43,262 bases of DNA from an uncultured Clostridia bacterium (lineage in GTDB: Bacteria; Bacillota; Clostridia; Oscillospirales; CAG-272). Made by a program: the position numbers and the translations under genes. Positions 29,446 to 39,292 of this stretch are shown piece after piece. Below the pieces are notes generated by a model. That model ran no database searches and was not told the origin of the DNA. It was given only the letters and a program-made list of their open reading frames with translations. The stretch is taken from contig CANQNM010000003.1 of the NCBI GenBank assembly GCA_947625265.1, positions 1 through 43,262 on the forward strand, written 5' to 3'. The first letter of the stretch is position 1, and the number at the start of each line of letters is the position of its first letter.

Positions 29446-29904
29446 TCACCCCTTTGGGTAAATAAAATTGGCGCCCAGAAGATCGGTGTGTTCAAGAAAA
29501 TCCGCTGCACAGGATTTCGCCGCCTCCAGGGACAATTCCCTGTAGTTGCCGCACTGCGTTTCCGACTGTCCGTACATTTCCGTTGCCTCAAAGGCGATAA
29601 ACCGCAGCGTCCGGTAAACTTCCTTCCGGACGGTATCGCCATCCACTTTTCGAAGCAGCAGATAGAAACCCGTGCGGCATCCCATGGGACCAAAATATAT
29701 CACGTTTTCGCCAATGGGACCGTTGCGAATGCAGGTAGCAAACATATGTTCCACAGAGTGCATTTCAAGATTGGAAAGGTAGTCTCCCCCGTTCGGTTTT
29801 TTGAAACGCAGATCATAGGTGTCAATGTCTCCGTCCCTTCTTGAAAGATAGATCCCGGGCACAATATATCTGTGATCTACCCGAAAACTCTCGATTGGTT
29901 TCAT
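29446..29904 (-). CDS. luxS: S-ribosylhomocysteine lyase LuxS
   Basis: SFRVDHRYIVPGIYLSRR, LEMHSVEHMFATCIRN, YFGPMGCRTGFYLLL, QCGNYRELSLEAAK; start MKPIESF with GAGGA RBS. Confidence 0.95.
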   Translation of the reverse strand: MKPIESFRVDHRYIVPGIYLSRRDGDIDTYDLRFKKPNGGDYLSNLEMHSVEHMFATCIRNGPIGENVIYFGPMGCRTGFYLLLRKVDGDTVRKEVYRTLRFIAFEATEMYGQSETQCGNYRELSLEAAKSCAADFLEHTDLLGANFIYPKG

Positions 29905-29949
29905 GTTCGTCCTCATATCCGTTTTTCGCATTCATATTTGCGGATTTAT

Positions 29950-30015
29950 CTACCGCTCCGGAAATGTCCGGTAGCCTGGGTTCGCCGTTCCGCACCCGGC
30001 GGAGAACCGTTCCAT
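29950..30015 (-). CDS. Possible 21-aa upstream ORF in the luxS leader
   Basis: GGGAGGATTTTCT-ATG; MERFSAGCGTANPGYRTFPER*; not in the supplied ORF track because of length. Confidence 0.35.
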   Translation of the reverse strand: MERFSAGCGTANPGYRTFPER

Positions 30016-30167
30016 AGAAAATCCTCCCGTGAAAAACCGCCCGGCGGAAAGTCGCTCGGTTTCTTCGCCCATTTAAGGTTCTTTCTTTTTTCAGCGGGCA
30101 AACCCTCTTTCAAATTTGCGTCCGCTCAGGCGCGCTCGGCGCTCCTTACAAAAAAGACTGATATACC

Positions 30168-30196
30168 TTGACTTTTCCCGAAAACTATCGTATAAT
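30168..30196 (+). promoter_or_regulatory. Sigma-A promoter for VTC-DUF4956 genes
   Basis: TTGACT, 17-nt spacer, TATAAT. Confidence 0.75.
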
Positions 30197-30208
30197 GTGT
30201 GCGTATAG

Positions 30209-30221
30209 TGTACAGTGTACA
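30209..30221. promoter_or_regulatory. Operator-like inverted repeat TGTACAGTGTACA
   Basis: TGTACA-G-TGTACA lies between the two opposing promoters. Confidence 0.55.
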
Positions 30222-30247
30222 TCACGTCGGAAATATACCGCACCGGG

Positions 30248-30276
30248 AGTATAGCACAAAAACGTCCCAATGTCAA
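30248..30276 (-). promoter_or_regulatory. Sigma-A promoter for luxS
   Basis: Minus strand TTGACA (30276-30271), 17-nt spacer, TATACT (30253-30248). Confidence 0.75.
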
Positions 30277-30470
30277 ATGCAAATAAGAAAGCGCACGCGC
30301 CCCTTTTCGTTGCCGTAAATCCTTTATCTGCACTGAAGTTCGGTTTGGCCGACCGCTTGACTGTTTGCCGCATGAATGTCTAAGCATCTGAACGCTTAAA
30401 ACGTCTGCCGTGCTGTTCGCTTTCAACCGGGCGTGAAGCCGGTTTGCAGCCGGCGGAAGGGAGATGGCGT

Positions 30471-31229
30471 ATGCCTGTTTTTCAGTTCACTTTCGAACGA
30501 TACGAGAGAAAATATCTGATTTCCGAAGAACAGTATCAGAAACTCCTTGAGCGTTTGGAAGGAAAAATGACGGAGGACCGATACGCGCGGTCGCTCATCA
30601 CCAATATATACTATGACACACCTGATTTTCTCCTCGTAAGAAGGAGTATTGATAAACCCATCTATAAAGAAAAACTCAGGGTGCGGAGTTACGGCGTTCC
30701 CCAGAGCGACAGTAAGGTTTTTGTGGAAATCAAGAAAAAATATAAAGGTGTAGTCTATAAGAGACGAATCAATGTGCCGCTTGACAGCGCCTGTGCCTTT
30801 CTGAAAGGAAATGCTCCCTGCCCGGAACCGGGGCAGATCGGAAACGAAATCTCTTATTTCGTATCGTTCTACAGGGGAATCGGTCCAGCCATGTTCATTT
30901 CCTACGACCGTTATTCATTGGCCAGCCCCACAGACAGCGTGCTGCGCATCACCTTCGACCGCAACATCACCTGGCGCACCGAAGACCTCGACCTGAAGAA
31001 CGGCGTTTACGGAAACCGTCTTCCTCTGGACGACGGAATTCTTATGGAAATAAAAATTCCAGGCGTAATGCCCCTATGGCTTTCGCAACTTTTGGACGAA
31101 CTGCATATCATGCCCTGTTCCATCTCCAAATACGGAACAGCCTACAGCATTGCGCTGGAGGAACATCTCGTAGATCCCTTGGCGGGCGCACAATCGCTCC
31201 TCGCCAAAACCAACCGAATCCTCCCCTGA
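30471..31229 (+). CDS. VTC-domain (polyphosphate polymerase-like) protein
   Basis: RYERKYLISEEQYQKLLERL, TNIYYDTPDF, KEKLRVRSYG, VFVEIKKKYKGVVYKRR, SYDRYSL, LRITFDRNITWR, ILMEIKIPG; RBS GGAAGGGAG. Confidence 0.88.
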   Translation: MPVFQFTFERYERKYLISEEQYQKLLERLEGKMTEDRYARSLITNIYYDTPDFLLVRRSIDKPIYKEKLRVRSYGVPQSDSKVFVEIKKKYKGVVYKRRINVPLDSACAFLKGNAPCPEPGQIGNEISYFVSFYRGIGPAMFISYDRYSLASPTDSVLRITFDRNITWRTEDLDLKNGVYGNRLPLDDGILMEIKIPGVMPLWLSQLLDELHIMPCSISKYGTAYSIALEEHLVDPLAGAQSLLAKTNRILP

Positions 31230-31299
31230 GCGCGCCGCAAAATCGGAAACACAACGCGACCGTGTCGAATTCAATTTGAACTTTGAAAGGAAAACACAC

Positions 31300-31974
31300 A
31301 TGGAACTTTTTGGAATAACCTTCACGGGAATTTACGCCTTTTTCATCTGTGCTGCCATTGCTCTGGTTCTCGCCGTTCCCATCGCTTTCAGTTACACCGT
31401 CAAGAATAAGTCCTACAGCAAAGGGTTTGTTCTCACAATCTTTTCTCTGCCGATCGCCGTAATGACCGTACTGATGATGGTGGGCAATCAGGTGGGCGCT
31501 GCGGTGGCCATCGCCGGCGTCTTTGCCCTGGTGCGCTTCCGCTCTCTGCCCTGCACAGCCAAAGAACTGGTCAACGTCTTCATGGCCATGATCGTCGGCG
31601 TCGCCGTGGCCAATGCCAAAGCGGATGCCCTGATCGTCGCTGTGGTCTTCACCGTGGTGGTATGCGCCATCAACATCGTGTTCAACACCACACATCTCGG
31701 TGAAGTTTCAAGGAGCAGCAAAACTCTGCGAATCACCATCCCGGAATCGTTGGACTATACTGACGTTTTTGACGATCTCTTTGAAAAATACACTTCCGCC
31801 CATGAGTTGGTGCGCGTAAAAACCGCCAACATGGGCAGCATGTTCCAACTGACCTATGAAATCACTCTGAAAAACGAGAGAGATGAGCGCGCTTTCCTCA
31901 ACGATTTACGTTGCCGCAACGGAAATCTTGACATCATCTGCGCCAAAACACTGCAGGACGAAAACACCCTTTGA
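31300..31974 (+). CDS. DUF4956 membrane protein
   Basis: N-terminal TM helices, GAAVAIAGVFALVRFRSLPCTAKELVNVFMAMIVGVA pattern; adjacent to VTC gene; RBS GAAAGGA. Confidence 0.8.
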   Translation: MELFGITFTGIYAFFICAAIALVLAVPIAFSYTVKNKSYSKGFVLTIFSLPIAVMTVLMMVGNQVGAAVAIAGVFALVRFRSLPCTAKELVNVFMAMIVGVAVANAKADALIVAVVFTVVVCAINIVFNTTHLGEVSRSSKTLRITIPESLDYTDVFDDLFEKYTSAHELVRVKTANMGSMFQLTYEITLKNERDERAFLNDLRCRNGNLDIICAKTLQDENTL

Positions 31975-32140
31975 TCTTTGCCGGTTTTCCGCGCGGTTTT
32001 CCAAGTGTGGAGACAAAAAAACGGTTTTACTCTACCGGACAAGGCGACGGGAAACGATTCTTGTTCCCGTTGCTCTTACTGTTCTATACAACCGTGCGGT
32101 TTCCTTCATTCTCCCTATATGCAGCATCAAAACGAAACGG

Positions 32141-32177
32141 GCCACGGCGGATCAAAAAACGATCCGCCGTGGCTTTG
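32141..32177 (+). terminator. Rho-independent terminator after DUF4956 gene
   Basis: GCCACGGCGGATC / GATCCGCCGTGGC then TTTG. Confidence 0.65.
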
Positions 32178-32375
32178 AATATTTATTCTATAGAATTGTA
32201 CGGTAAATGAACTTCACCCGACCGTCCATATCCACGCTTACTCCTGAAAAGTTTTTGCAATTTCGTGATACGTCCCCAGCCGCGCGCAGCCTTACCATCA
32301 AGCCCAAAAAGTTTTTCCTGGAACGAACTTCCCGCTAGGCAAATTGGAATTCTTTAAAACTTGGCGTTTTATTGC

Positions 32376-33005
32376 CTACCCTTTGCCCTTGAGCACCGGT
32401 GAAAGAGGTTTGTAGATAAAAAAGACGATGAGTGAAACGAGAAGACACTTGATCAGGGTAAAGGGCAGATTGAAGACCGCAAGACAAGCAAAAAGATTCC
32501 CATCCAAAGGAAGAATTTCCTCATACATGGCAAGCAATGTTTCTTTGGGCAAAAGCACCTTCATGTAGAGGGGATAAATGAGGAAGTAGTTGCTGGCGAG
32601 GCTGAAAACAGCACAGAGTACCGATCCTCCCAGACTGGCTGCAATCGCTCCTTTTCTGGTCTTTGCCCGCATGTAGATCGCTCCTGCGGCTGCCGTAAAC
32701 ACAGCGGCCAGAATGAAATTAGAAAGTTCGCCGATGCCCATGGTTCCGGTCACCGTGAGGTGGAACAGATTTTTTATCAAGCACACCGCGACGCCCCACT
32801 GGGGACCAAGCGCGAAAGCACAAAGAAGTGCCGGAAGATCTGAAAAGTCAAATTTTAAAAACTCGGGCACCAACGGCACAGAAAACTCAAGAAGCTGCAG
32901 AATAAAACTCACTGCTGAAAGAATAGCCGTCACCACCAAAGGTCTGATTCTAAAGGAGTTTTTTTTCACTTCTTTTGAAGTGGCGTTCAAAGATTCGTTT
33001 TTCAT
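32376..33005 (-). CDS. ribU: Riboflavin ECF transporter S component RibU
   Basis: VTAILSAVSFILQLLEFSVPLVPEFLKFDFSDLPALLCAFALGPQWGVAVCLIKNLFHL; preceded by FMN riboswitch. Confidence 0.9.
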   Translation of the reverse strand: MKNESLNATSKEVKKNSFRIRPLVVTAILSAVSFILQLLEFSVPLVPEFLKFDFSDLPALLCAFALGPQWGVAVCLIKNLFHLTVTGTMGIGELSNFILAAVFTAAAGAIYMRAKTRKGAIAASLGGSVLCAVFSLASNYFLIYPLYMKVLLPKETLLAMYEEILPLDGNLFACLAVFNLPFTLIKCLLVSLIVFFIYKPLSPVLKGKG

Positions 33006-33025
33006 TTTTTCCTTTCCGGGACGCA

Positions 33026-33049
33026 AAGAAAAAGCGCCCCAGAGGGCGC
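33026..33049 (-). terminator. Riboswitch expression-platform terminator
   Basis: Minus strand GCGCCC-TCTG-GGGCGC followed by TTTTTCTT. Confidence 0.75.
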
Positions 33050-33061
33050 GCGAAAAGCGCA

Positions 33062-33185
33062 ACTTTTCTCATCCGGACTATACCGTCGGTGCAGGCTTTT
33101 CCCTGCTCGGCGCCTTTCGGCGTTCGCGGACTTCCGGTCTTTTCCGACCGTTCACCGCCGGTGTGGAATTTCACCAACCCCCAAA
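33062..33185 (-). ncRNA. FMN riboswitch (RFN element)
   Basis: Minus strand GGTGAAATTCCACACCGGCGGTGA...AAGTCCGCGAACGCCGAAAGGCG...ACCGACGGTATAGTCCGGATGAGA matches RFN consensus blocks. Confidence 0.95.
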
Positions 33186-33230
33186 GTTTATTTTTTGTAT
33201 GTTTGGTATATCGACAGTATATGCACCTAA

Positions 33231-33261
33231 GGGTTGCCGTGACATAACGCGACGGCAACCC
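33231..33261 (-). terminator. Terminator hairpin after tuf
   Basis: GGGTTGCCGT / ACGGCAACCC 10-bp stem just past tuf. Confidence 0.6.
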
Positions 33262-33273
33262 TTTGTGTTTCAA

Positions 33274-34479
33274 TCACTCAATGATATCGGCAACGACGCC
33301 AGAACCAACGGTTCTACCGCCCTCACGGATAGCGAAGCGAAGACCCTTCTCAATCGCGATAGGGGTGATCAGTTCCACAGTCATATCCACGTTGTCGCCG
33401 GGACGGCACATCTCAACATCAGAGGGAAGAGAGATGGTTCCGGTCACATCGGTGGTTCTGAAATAGAACTGGGGTCTGTATCCGGGGAAGAAGGGCTTGG
33501 AACGGCCGCCTTCCTTCTCGGTCAGCACATACACATGACCCACAAATTTCGTGTGGGGATGAATGGTGCCGGGTTTGCAGAGAACCTGACCTCTTTCGAT
33601 TTCGTCCTTGGCAACGCCACGCAGCAGTGCGCCGATGTTGTCGCCGGCTTCCGCCTGATCCAACAGTTTGTGGAACATTTCCACTCCGGTAACAACGGTA
33701 GTTCTCTTTTCGTCAGACAAACCGACGATTTCGACAGTATCGGACACCTTCACAGTACCTCTTTCCACTCTACCGGTTGCAACGGTTCCGCGTCCGGAAA
33801 TGGAGAACACGTCCTCCACAGGCATAAGGAAGGGCAGATCGGATTTTCTCTCAGGAGTGGGGATATAGTTGTCAACCTGATCCATCAGTTCCCAGATGCA
33901 GGCATACACGGGATCGGAGGGATCGGTGGAGGTGCTTTCCAGAGCGTTACGGGCAGAACCACGGACGATCGGGATATCATCTCCCGGGAATTCATACTGA
34001 GACAGAAGATCTCTGACTTCCATCTCGACCAGATCCAGCAATTCGTCATCGTCCACAAGGTCGGTTTTGTTCATGAACACAACGATGGCAGGCACGCCCA
34101 CCTGACGGGCAAGCAGTACGTGCTCTCTGGTCTGCTGAAGAGGACCGTCGGTCCCAGCGACAACCAGAATTGCACCGTCCATCTGAGCGGCGCCGGTGAT
34201 CATGTTCTTCACATAGTCGGCGTGCCCGGGGCAGTCCACGTGGGCGTAGTGACGTTTATCCGTCTCATATTCGACGTGTCTTGTATTGATTGTGATTCCT
34301 CTTGCCTTCTCTTCGGGCGCGTTGTCGATCTGATCATACGCCATAAACTCAACGTTTCCGTTCTTCAGCGCCAGAGTTTTGGTGATGGCCGCGGTCAGTG
34401 TGGTCTTACCATGGTCAACGTGACCGATGGTTCCGATGTTTACATGGGGTTTTGTTCTCTCGAATTTAGCCTTTGCCAT
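33274..34479 (-). CDS. tuf: Elongation factor Tu
   Basis: [50 protein letters not shown]. Confidence 0.99.
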   Translation of the reverse strand: MAKAKFERTKPHVNIGTIGHVDHGKTTLTAAITKTLALKNGNVEFMAYDQIDNAPEEKARGITINTRHVEYETDKRHYAHVDCPGHADYVKNMITGAAQMDGAILVVAGTDGPLQQTREHVLLARQVGVPAIVVFMNKTDLVDDDELLDLVEMEVRDLLSQYEFPGDDIPIVRGSARNALESTSTDPSDPVYACIWELMDQVDNYIPTPERKSDLPFLMPVEDVFSISGRGTVATGRVERGTVKVSDTVEIVGLSDEKRTTVVTGVEMFHKLLDQAEAGDNIGALLRGVAKDEIERGQVLCKPGTIHPHTKFVGHVYVLTEKEGGRSKPFFPGYRPQFYFRTTDVTGTISLPSDVEMCRPGDNVDMTVELITPIAIEKGLRFAIREGGRTVGSGVVADIIE

Positions 34480-34538
34480 TGTAAAATCCTCCGTAAAATA
34501 AATTTGTTTTATATTTGTTTGTTTTTTAGTACAGTAAC

Positions 34539-36623
34539 TTATCTCTGTGTTTTTGCCCTAAAAGTGATGATGCTCTCCTGAATACTCTTCGGCACCTCTG
34601 CGAAGTGGCTGGGTTCCATTACATACTGTCCCCGTCCCTGGGTCTTAGAACGGAGATCCGTGGCGTAACCAAACATCTCGGAGAGGGGAACGGCGGCTGT
34701 CACCTGCTGTGCGCCGGAAACCGCTTCCATAGACTGTATCTGTCCTCTTCTGGAGTTCAGATCTCCGATCACATCGCCCATATAGTCGTCGGGCGTGATC
34801 ACCACAACTTTCATGATGGGTTCGGTCAGCACCGGACTCGCTTTGCGCATTGCTTCCTTAAACGCCATGGAACCGGCGATCTTGAAGGCCATTTCGGAGG
34901 AGTCCACCTCGTGATACGAGCCGTCGTACAGCGTGACCTTGACGTCCACCACGTTGTACCCCGCCAGAACTCCCGTTTGCATCGCCCCCTGGATACCGGC
35001 GTCAACAGCCGGAATATACTCCTTGGGGATGGCGCCGCCAACCACCTTGTTGATAAACTCATACCCTTTGCCGGGCTCGTTGGGTTCAAGAATGATCTTG
35101 ACGTGACCGTACTGTCCTTTACCGCCCGACTGACGTGCATACTTCATATCCACATCGGCCGTGCCGCGGATCGTTTCTTTATAGGAAACCTGCGGTTTCC
35201 CCACGTTTGCCTCCACCTTGAACTCGCGCAGCAGTCTGTCCACGATGATCTCCAAATGCAATTCACCCATGCCGGCGATGATGGTCTGTCCCGTTTCCTC
35301 ATCCGTATAGGTCTTGAACGTAGGATCTTCCTCCGCCAACTTGGCAAGAGCGATACCCATTTTTTCCTGACCCGCCTTGGTCTTGGGTTCAATGGCGACC
35401 CGGATCACGGGTTCCGGAAAATCCATGCTCTCAAGGATGATGGGATGATCCTCGTCACAAAGCGTGTCGCCGGTAGTGGTGTTCTTCACTCCGGCAATCG
35501 CCGCGATATCGCCCGCGTAGCAGACGTCAATGTCCTTCCGGTCATTGGCATGCATCTGCAGAATTCTGCCGATGCGCTCCCTCTTTCCCTTGGAAGAATT
35601 GTACACCGTGGTACCTGCTTCCAACTTACCGGAATACACCCGGAAGAAACACAGTTTTCCGACAAACGGATCCGTGGCAATCTTAAACGCCAGCGCCGCA
35701 AAGGGCTGGTCGTCGCCCGAAATCCGCTCTTCAGTCTCGTCAGTGCGAGGATTCACTCCCTTGATGGGAGGAATATCCAGAGGGGAGGGCATGTAGTCGA
35801 TCACAGCGTCCAGCAGTTTCTGTACGCCCTTGTTTCTGTAGGAAGTACCGCACACCACCGGAACGATGGTATTGTTCAGCGTTCCTAAGCGCAGCGCTTT
35901 CTTGATCTCCTCGACCGTTAACTCCTCTCCGTCGCTATATTTCGCGAAAAGATCATCATCGTGCTCCGCAACCGATTCCACAAGTTTCTGTCTGTATTCC
36001 TTTGCTTTTTCAAGCATATCTGCGGGAATCTCCTCCACGCGCATGTCCTGTCCCAAGTCGTCATAGTAAATGTCGGCCTCCATGTTGATCAGATCAATGA
36101 TTCCACGGAATTTATCCTCCGCGCCAATGGGCAGTTGAATAGGAACCGGGTTGGCCTTCAGCCGCTCTTTAATCATATCGACAACACGGTAAAAATTTGC
36201 GCCCATGATGTCCATCTTGTTGACGTATACCATACGGGGAACACCGTACTTGTCCGCCTGACGCCAAACGGTCTCAGACTGGGGTTCCACGCCTCCTTTG
36301 GCACACATCACCGTGACGGCGCCGTCAAGCACCTTCAGCGATCTTTCAACCTCCGCTGTAAAATCCACATGGCCAGGCGTGTCGATGATGTTGATACGGT
36401 TTCCTTTCCAGAAACAGGTGGTTGCGGCAGAAGTGATGGTGATTCCCCGTTCCTGCTCCTGAACCATCCAGTCCATGGTGGCTGAGCCGTCGTGAACCTC
36501 CCCCAACTTGTGCGTCTTTCCCGTATAGAAAAGGATACGCTCGGTGGTAGTGGTTTTGCCCGCGTCAATGTGCGCCATGATTCCGATGTTACGGGTGTTC
36601 TCTAAAGAATATTCTCTCGGCAT
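34539..36623 (-). CDS. fusA: Elongation factor G
   Basis: [47 protein letters not shown]. Confidence 0.99.
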   Translation of the reverse strand: MPREYSLENTRNIGIMAHIDAGKTTTTERILFYTGKTHKLGEVHDGSATMDWMVQEQERGITITSAATTCFWKGNRINIIDTPGHVDFTAEVERSLKVLDGAVTVMCAKGGVEPQSETVWRQADKYGVPRMVYVNKMDIMGANFYRVVDMIKERLKANPVPIQLPIGAEDKFRGIIDLINMEADIYYDDLGQDMRVEEIPADMLEKAKEYRQKLVESVAEHDDDLFAKYSDGEELTVEEIKKALRLGTLNNTIVPVVCGTSYRNKGVQKLLDAVIDYMPSPLDIPPIKGVNPRTDETEERISGDDQPFAALAFKIATDPFVGKLCFFRVYSGKLEAGTTVYNSSKGKRERIGRILQMHANDRKDIDVCYAGDIAAIAGVKNTTTGDTLCDEDHPIILESMDFPEPVIRVAIEPKTKAGQEKMGIALAKLAEEDPTFKTYTDEETGQTIIAGMGELHLEIIVDRLLREFKVEANVGKPQVSYKETIRGTADVDMKYARQSGGKGQYGHVKIILEPNEPGKGYEFINKVVGGAIPKEYIPAVDAGIQGAMQTGVLAGYNVVDVKVTLYDGSYHEVDSSEMAFKIAGSMAFKEAMRKASPVLTEPIMKVVVITPDDYMGDVIGDLNSRRGQIQSMEAVSGAQQVTAAVPLSEMFGYATDLRSKTQGRGQYVMEPSHFAEVPKSIQESIITFRAKTQR

Positions 36624-36644
36624 TCTTACTCCTTTGCGGGCAGA

Positions 36645-37115
36645 TCAATATCTGTAGTGTGCAAACGCCTTGTTTGCCTCTGCCATTCTGTGCGTCTCTT
36701 CCTTCTTCTTGAAGGCTCCGCCGGTGTTGTTCACGGCGTCCAAAATCTCCCCCGCGAGACGCTCCGCCATAGTGTTCTCCGAACGGGTTCTGGAATAGTT
36801 CCGGATCCAGCGCAGACCCAGCGTCTGACGTCTGTCGGTTCTTACATCCATAGGAACCTGATAGGTGGCGCCGCCCAACCGGCGCGCTTTGATTTCCATC
36901 ACCGGCATCACATTCTCCAAAGCCTGCTGGAACACCTCTAAGGGGTTCTTTCCGCTTTTTTGCTCCACGATCGCAAACGCTTCGTATACGATCTTCTGCG
37001 CCACGCCCTTCTTGCCGTCATACATGATATTGTTGATCAGTTTCGTGACAAGTTTAGAATTGTACAGCGGGTCGGGCAACACATCTCTTTTGGGTATTTG
37101 ACCTCTTCTGGGCAT
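36645..37115 (-). CDS. rpsG: 30S ribosomal protein S7
   Basis: [47 protein letters not shown]. Confidence 0.99.
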   Translation of the reverse strand: MPRRGQIPKRDVLPDPLYNSKLVTKLINNIMYDGKKGVAQKIVYEAFAIVEQKSGKNPLEVFQQALENVMPVMEIKARRLGGATYQVPMDVRTDRRQTLGLRWIRNYSRTRSENTMAERLAGEILDAVNNTGGAFKKKEETHRMAEANKAFAHYRY

Positions 37116-37284
37116 AATCTTCCCTCCTTCATTAAAAATGATATCACAGGTACTCGAAAGTGATCCTTCCGATTTGCTCTGTCCAAGGTTTTTGTTTCCA
37201 TCACATTTACGTTATTTTGACAAAAAACAGGGATCAGCAAATTAGACTGAATTTTATCTTGTTACCTCTTTGTTCGGCCGAAAG

Positions 37285-37707
37285 TTATTTCTTCTTGGCC
37301 TTGGGCCTCTTCGCACCGTATTTGGAACGGCCCTGATTCCGCTTGTCCACGCCGTGCGTATCCAGCGTTCCGCGAATGATGTGGTACCGCACACCGGGCA
37401 GATCGCGCACTCTCCCACCGCGAATGAGAACAACCGAGTGCTCCTGCAGGTTGTGCCCGATACCGGGAATATACGTAGTCGTTTCCAGACCGTTGGTCAG
37501 ACGAACCCTCGCAATCTTCCGCATCGCCGAGTTCGGCTTTTTGGGGTTGGTCACCGTGACCTTGGTGCACACTCCTCTTTTCTGAGGAGAACTCTGTTTG
37601 GTCGCGGCGTTCTTCAGCGTGTTGAATCCCGACTGAAGCACCGGAGCCTTCGATTTGTAAACTCTCTGCTGTCTTCCCTGCTTTACCAGTTGGTTAAACG
37701 TAGGCAT
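37285..37707 (-). CDS. rpsL: 30S ribosomal protein S12
   Basis: [13 protein letters not shown]...[31 protein letters not shown]. Confidence 0.99.
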   Translation of the reverse strand: MPTFNQLVKQGRQQRVYKSKAPVLQSGFNTLKNAATKQSSPQKRGVCTKVTVTNPKKPNSAMRKIARVRLTNGLETTTYIPGIGHNLQEHSVVLIRGGRVRDLPGVRYHIIRGTLDTHGVDKRNQGRSKYGAKRPKAKKK

Positions 37708-37818
37708 ACTCTTCCCTCCTTTTTCTCAAAATAACGTAAATTTTCCGTTCGGTGCAAGAGTATTTTCCACCGCTTTCGTTGGGGACGCGGCAACCCTCTT
37801 TTCACCGATACGAGGGGT

Positions 37819-37847
37819 ATTATATCATTATTTCCCTTGCCTGTCAA
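37819..37847 (-). promoter_or_regulatory. Consensus sigma-A promoter of the str operon
   Basis: Minus strand TTGACA (37847-37842), 17-nt spacer, TATAAT (37824-37819). Confidence 0.85.
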
Positions 37848-38140
37848 CATTTATTTTTGAAATTCTTTTTCTCTTTTCTGTCACTTTTTCAAAAACATTT
37901 TTTTCACCGTCCTCTTCCCGTTGTTTCCGTGTCGGCATGAGGATTTTCTTTGCACAGTCTCCCCTTTGTTTGGAAATTTTATGCATTGGCCGATCCGTGC
38001 GCTGTCTCAGAAACAAAAAAGAAAAACTCCGTCCGAAGTTCAAAGTCTCAGACGGTTTTTTCGCGCGTTTTCTTTTGACGCTGATTTCTCCGTTTCCGTT
38101 GCAGACAAAAGTCCGTAAGCGCCGTTTTTCATTCTTCCCG

Positions 38141-39052
38141 TCAACTTTTGTCTGCACATTCTCCCGCTTCGGAATGTTTTGTCTTTTGTCCGTCCGTTGC
38201 GCGCCCCGTCACCTCCCTCAAAATCGGCATGATGTCCCCGTCCGTAAGATTCTCAAAAATGGCGCACTGTCCTTTCCGCATACAGCGCCGGAGTTCCTCC
38301 TTTTGCCGCACGGTCCAGAAACAGATCGGCAGCCGCGCCTTCTCAAGAACACGCAGCGGCAAGGCATCCCTATGATCAATGTTGTAGGCCACAAAATCAG
38401 GGTTGGTCAGGAGATTGGTCACCATCAGGCTCAGCAGCAGCCTCAACCCTACAAACCCGATTCTGGCGTGAAGAAAGTTGTCGGCCAACTGTCCCCTTGG
38501 AATTTCCGGCGCTCTTTTTTTCAGCGCCCAAAGCACCCGCGGATCGAAGGATTCTATGAAAACCCGTCCGCTGTATCCTTTCAAAACCTCCAGCGTCTTT
38601 TCACACAGGGGCAGGGCATTGTTTTTATCGGTTTTCAGTTCAATGAGCAGGGGAACTCTCCCCCGCGTCAGTTCCAGAACCTCCTCAAACGTGGGCAACG
38701 GCGATCCGTCCGGCAAAGGAAAAGCGCGCAGTTCCGCAAGGGAACTCTCACACACTTTCCGATCTTCCCCGCACATTCTGAAGATAGTGTCGTCGTGCAT
38801 GACGGCAAGACGCCCGTCGGAAGTCAGGTGCAGATCAAATTCAAAACCGTAGCCCTTCTCCACCGCGGCCTTGAACGCGGCGATAGAGTTTTCGGGCCTG
38901 ACGCCGTCGTGCAATCCCCGATGGGCGAAAAACGGCGGAAAATTTTGCGTTTGGGCACTCCCCTGACGGAAAGCGCAAAGGGCGAGAACCCAAAGAAGAA
39001 ACAGGAACGCCAAAAAAAGCAAAGCGCCCGTTCCAATGTAAAGATAAATCAT
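38141..39052 (-). CDS. Membrane-anchored glycerophosphodiester phosphodiesterase
   Basis: N-terminal TM; FFAHRGLHDGVRPENSIAAFKAAVEKGYGFEFDLHLTSDGRLAVMHD. Confidence 0.92.
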   Translation of the reverse strand: MIYLYIGTGALLFLAFLFLLWVLALCAFRQGSAQTQNFPPFFAHRGLHDGVRPENSIAAFKAAVEKGYGFEFDLHLTSDGRLAVMHDDTIFRMCGEDRKVCESSLAELRAFPLPDGSPLPTFEEVLELTRGRVPLLIELKTDKNNALPLCEKTLEVLKGYSGRVFIESFDPRVLWALKKRAPEIPRGQLADNFLHARIGFVGLRLLLSLMVTNLLTNPDFVAYNIDHRDALPLRVLEKARLPICFWTVRQKEELRRCMRKGQCAIFENLTDGDIMPILREVTGRATDGQKTKHSEAGECADKS

Positions 39053-39292
39053 ACGTTCATCCCTCTCCCTAGGCAAAAGCCAAAATCAATTGCCGCCCTT
39101 TGAAACGTCTTGGTTTCGGACAAAGCGTTTGCGGGCGGTTCCGATAGTCCCCTGTCCCAGGCATTCCATGCCATCGCCCGCGCCGGCGGTTCGCCCCGGT
39201 ACTCGATAAATCCTTCCAAATTTCAATACCGCCGGTTTTCCCGTAAAAATTCGTCCGACACCGGGCGCCGGGTTGCTTAGCTGCTCGGGTTC

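Noticed and set aside
29941-30130. Possible c-di-GMP (GEMM) or SAM-type riboswitch in the luxS leader (words GGTAGCCTGGGTT, GGGCAAACC, GACGCAAA)
   Set aside because: The words occur in the wrong order and on inconsistent strands; no full consensus or pseudoknot/P1 pairing could be built by eye.
32713-34581. 622-aa plus-strand ORF
   Set aside because: Antisense shadow of tuf and the FMN riboswitch/ribU; no family resemblance.
34605-35888. 427-aa plus-strand ORF
   Set aside because: Antisense shadow of fusA.
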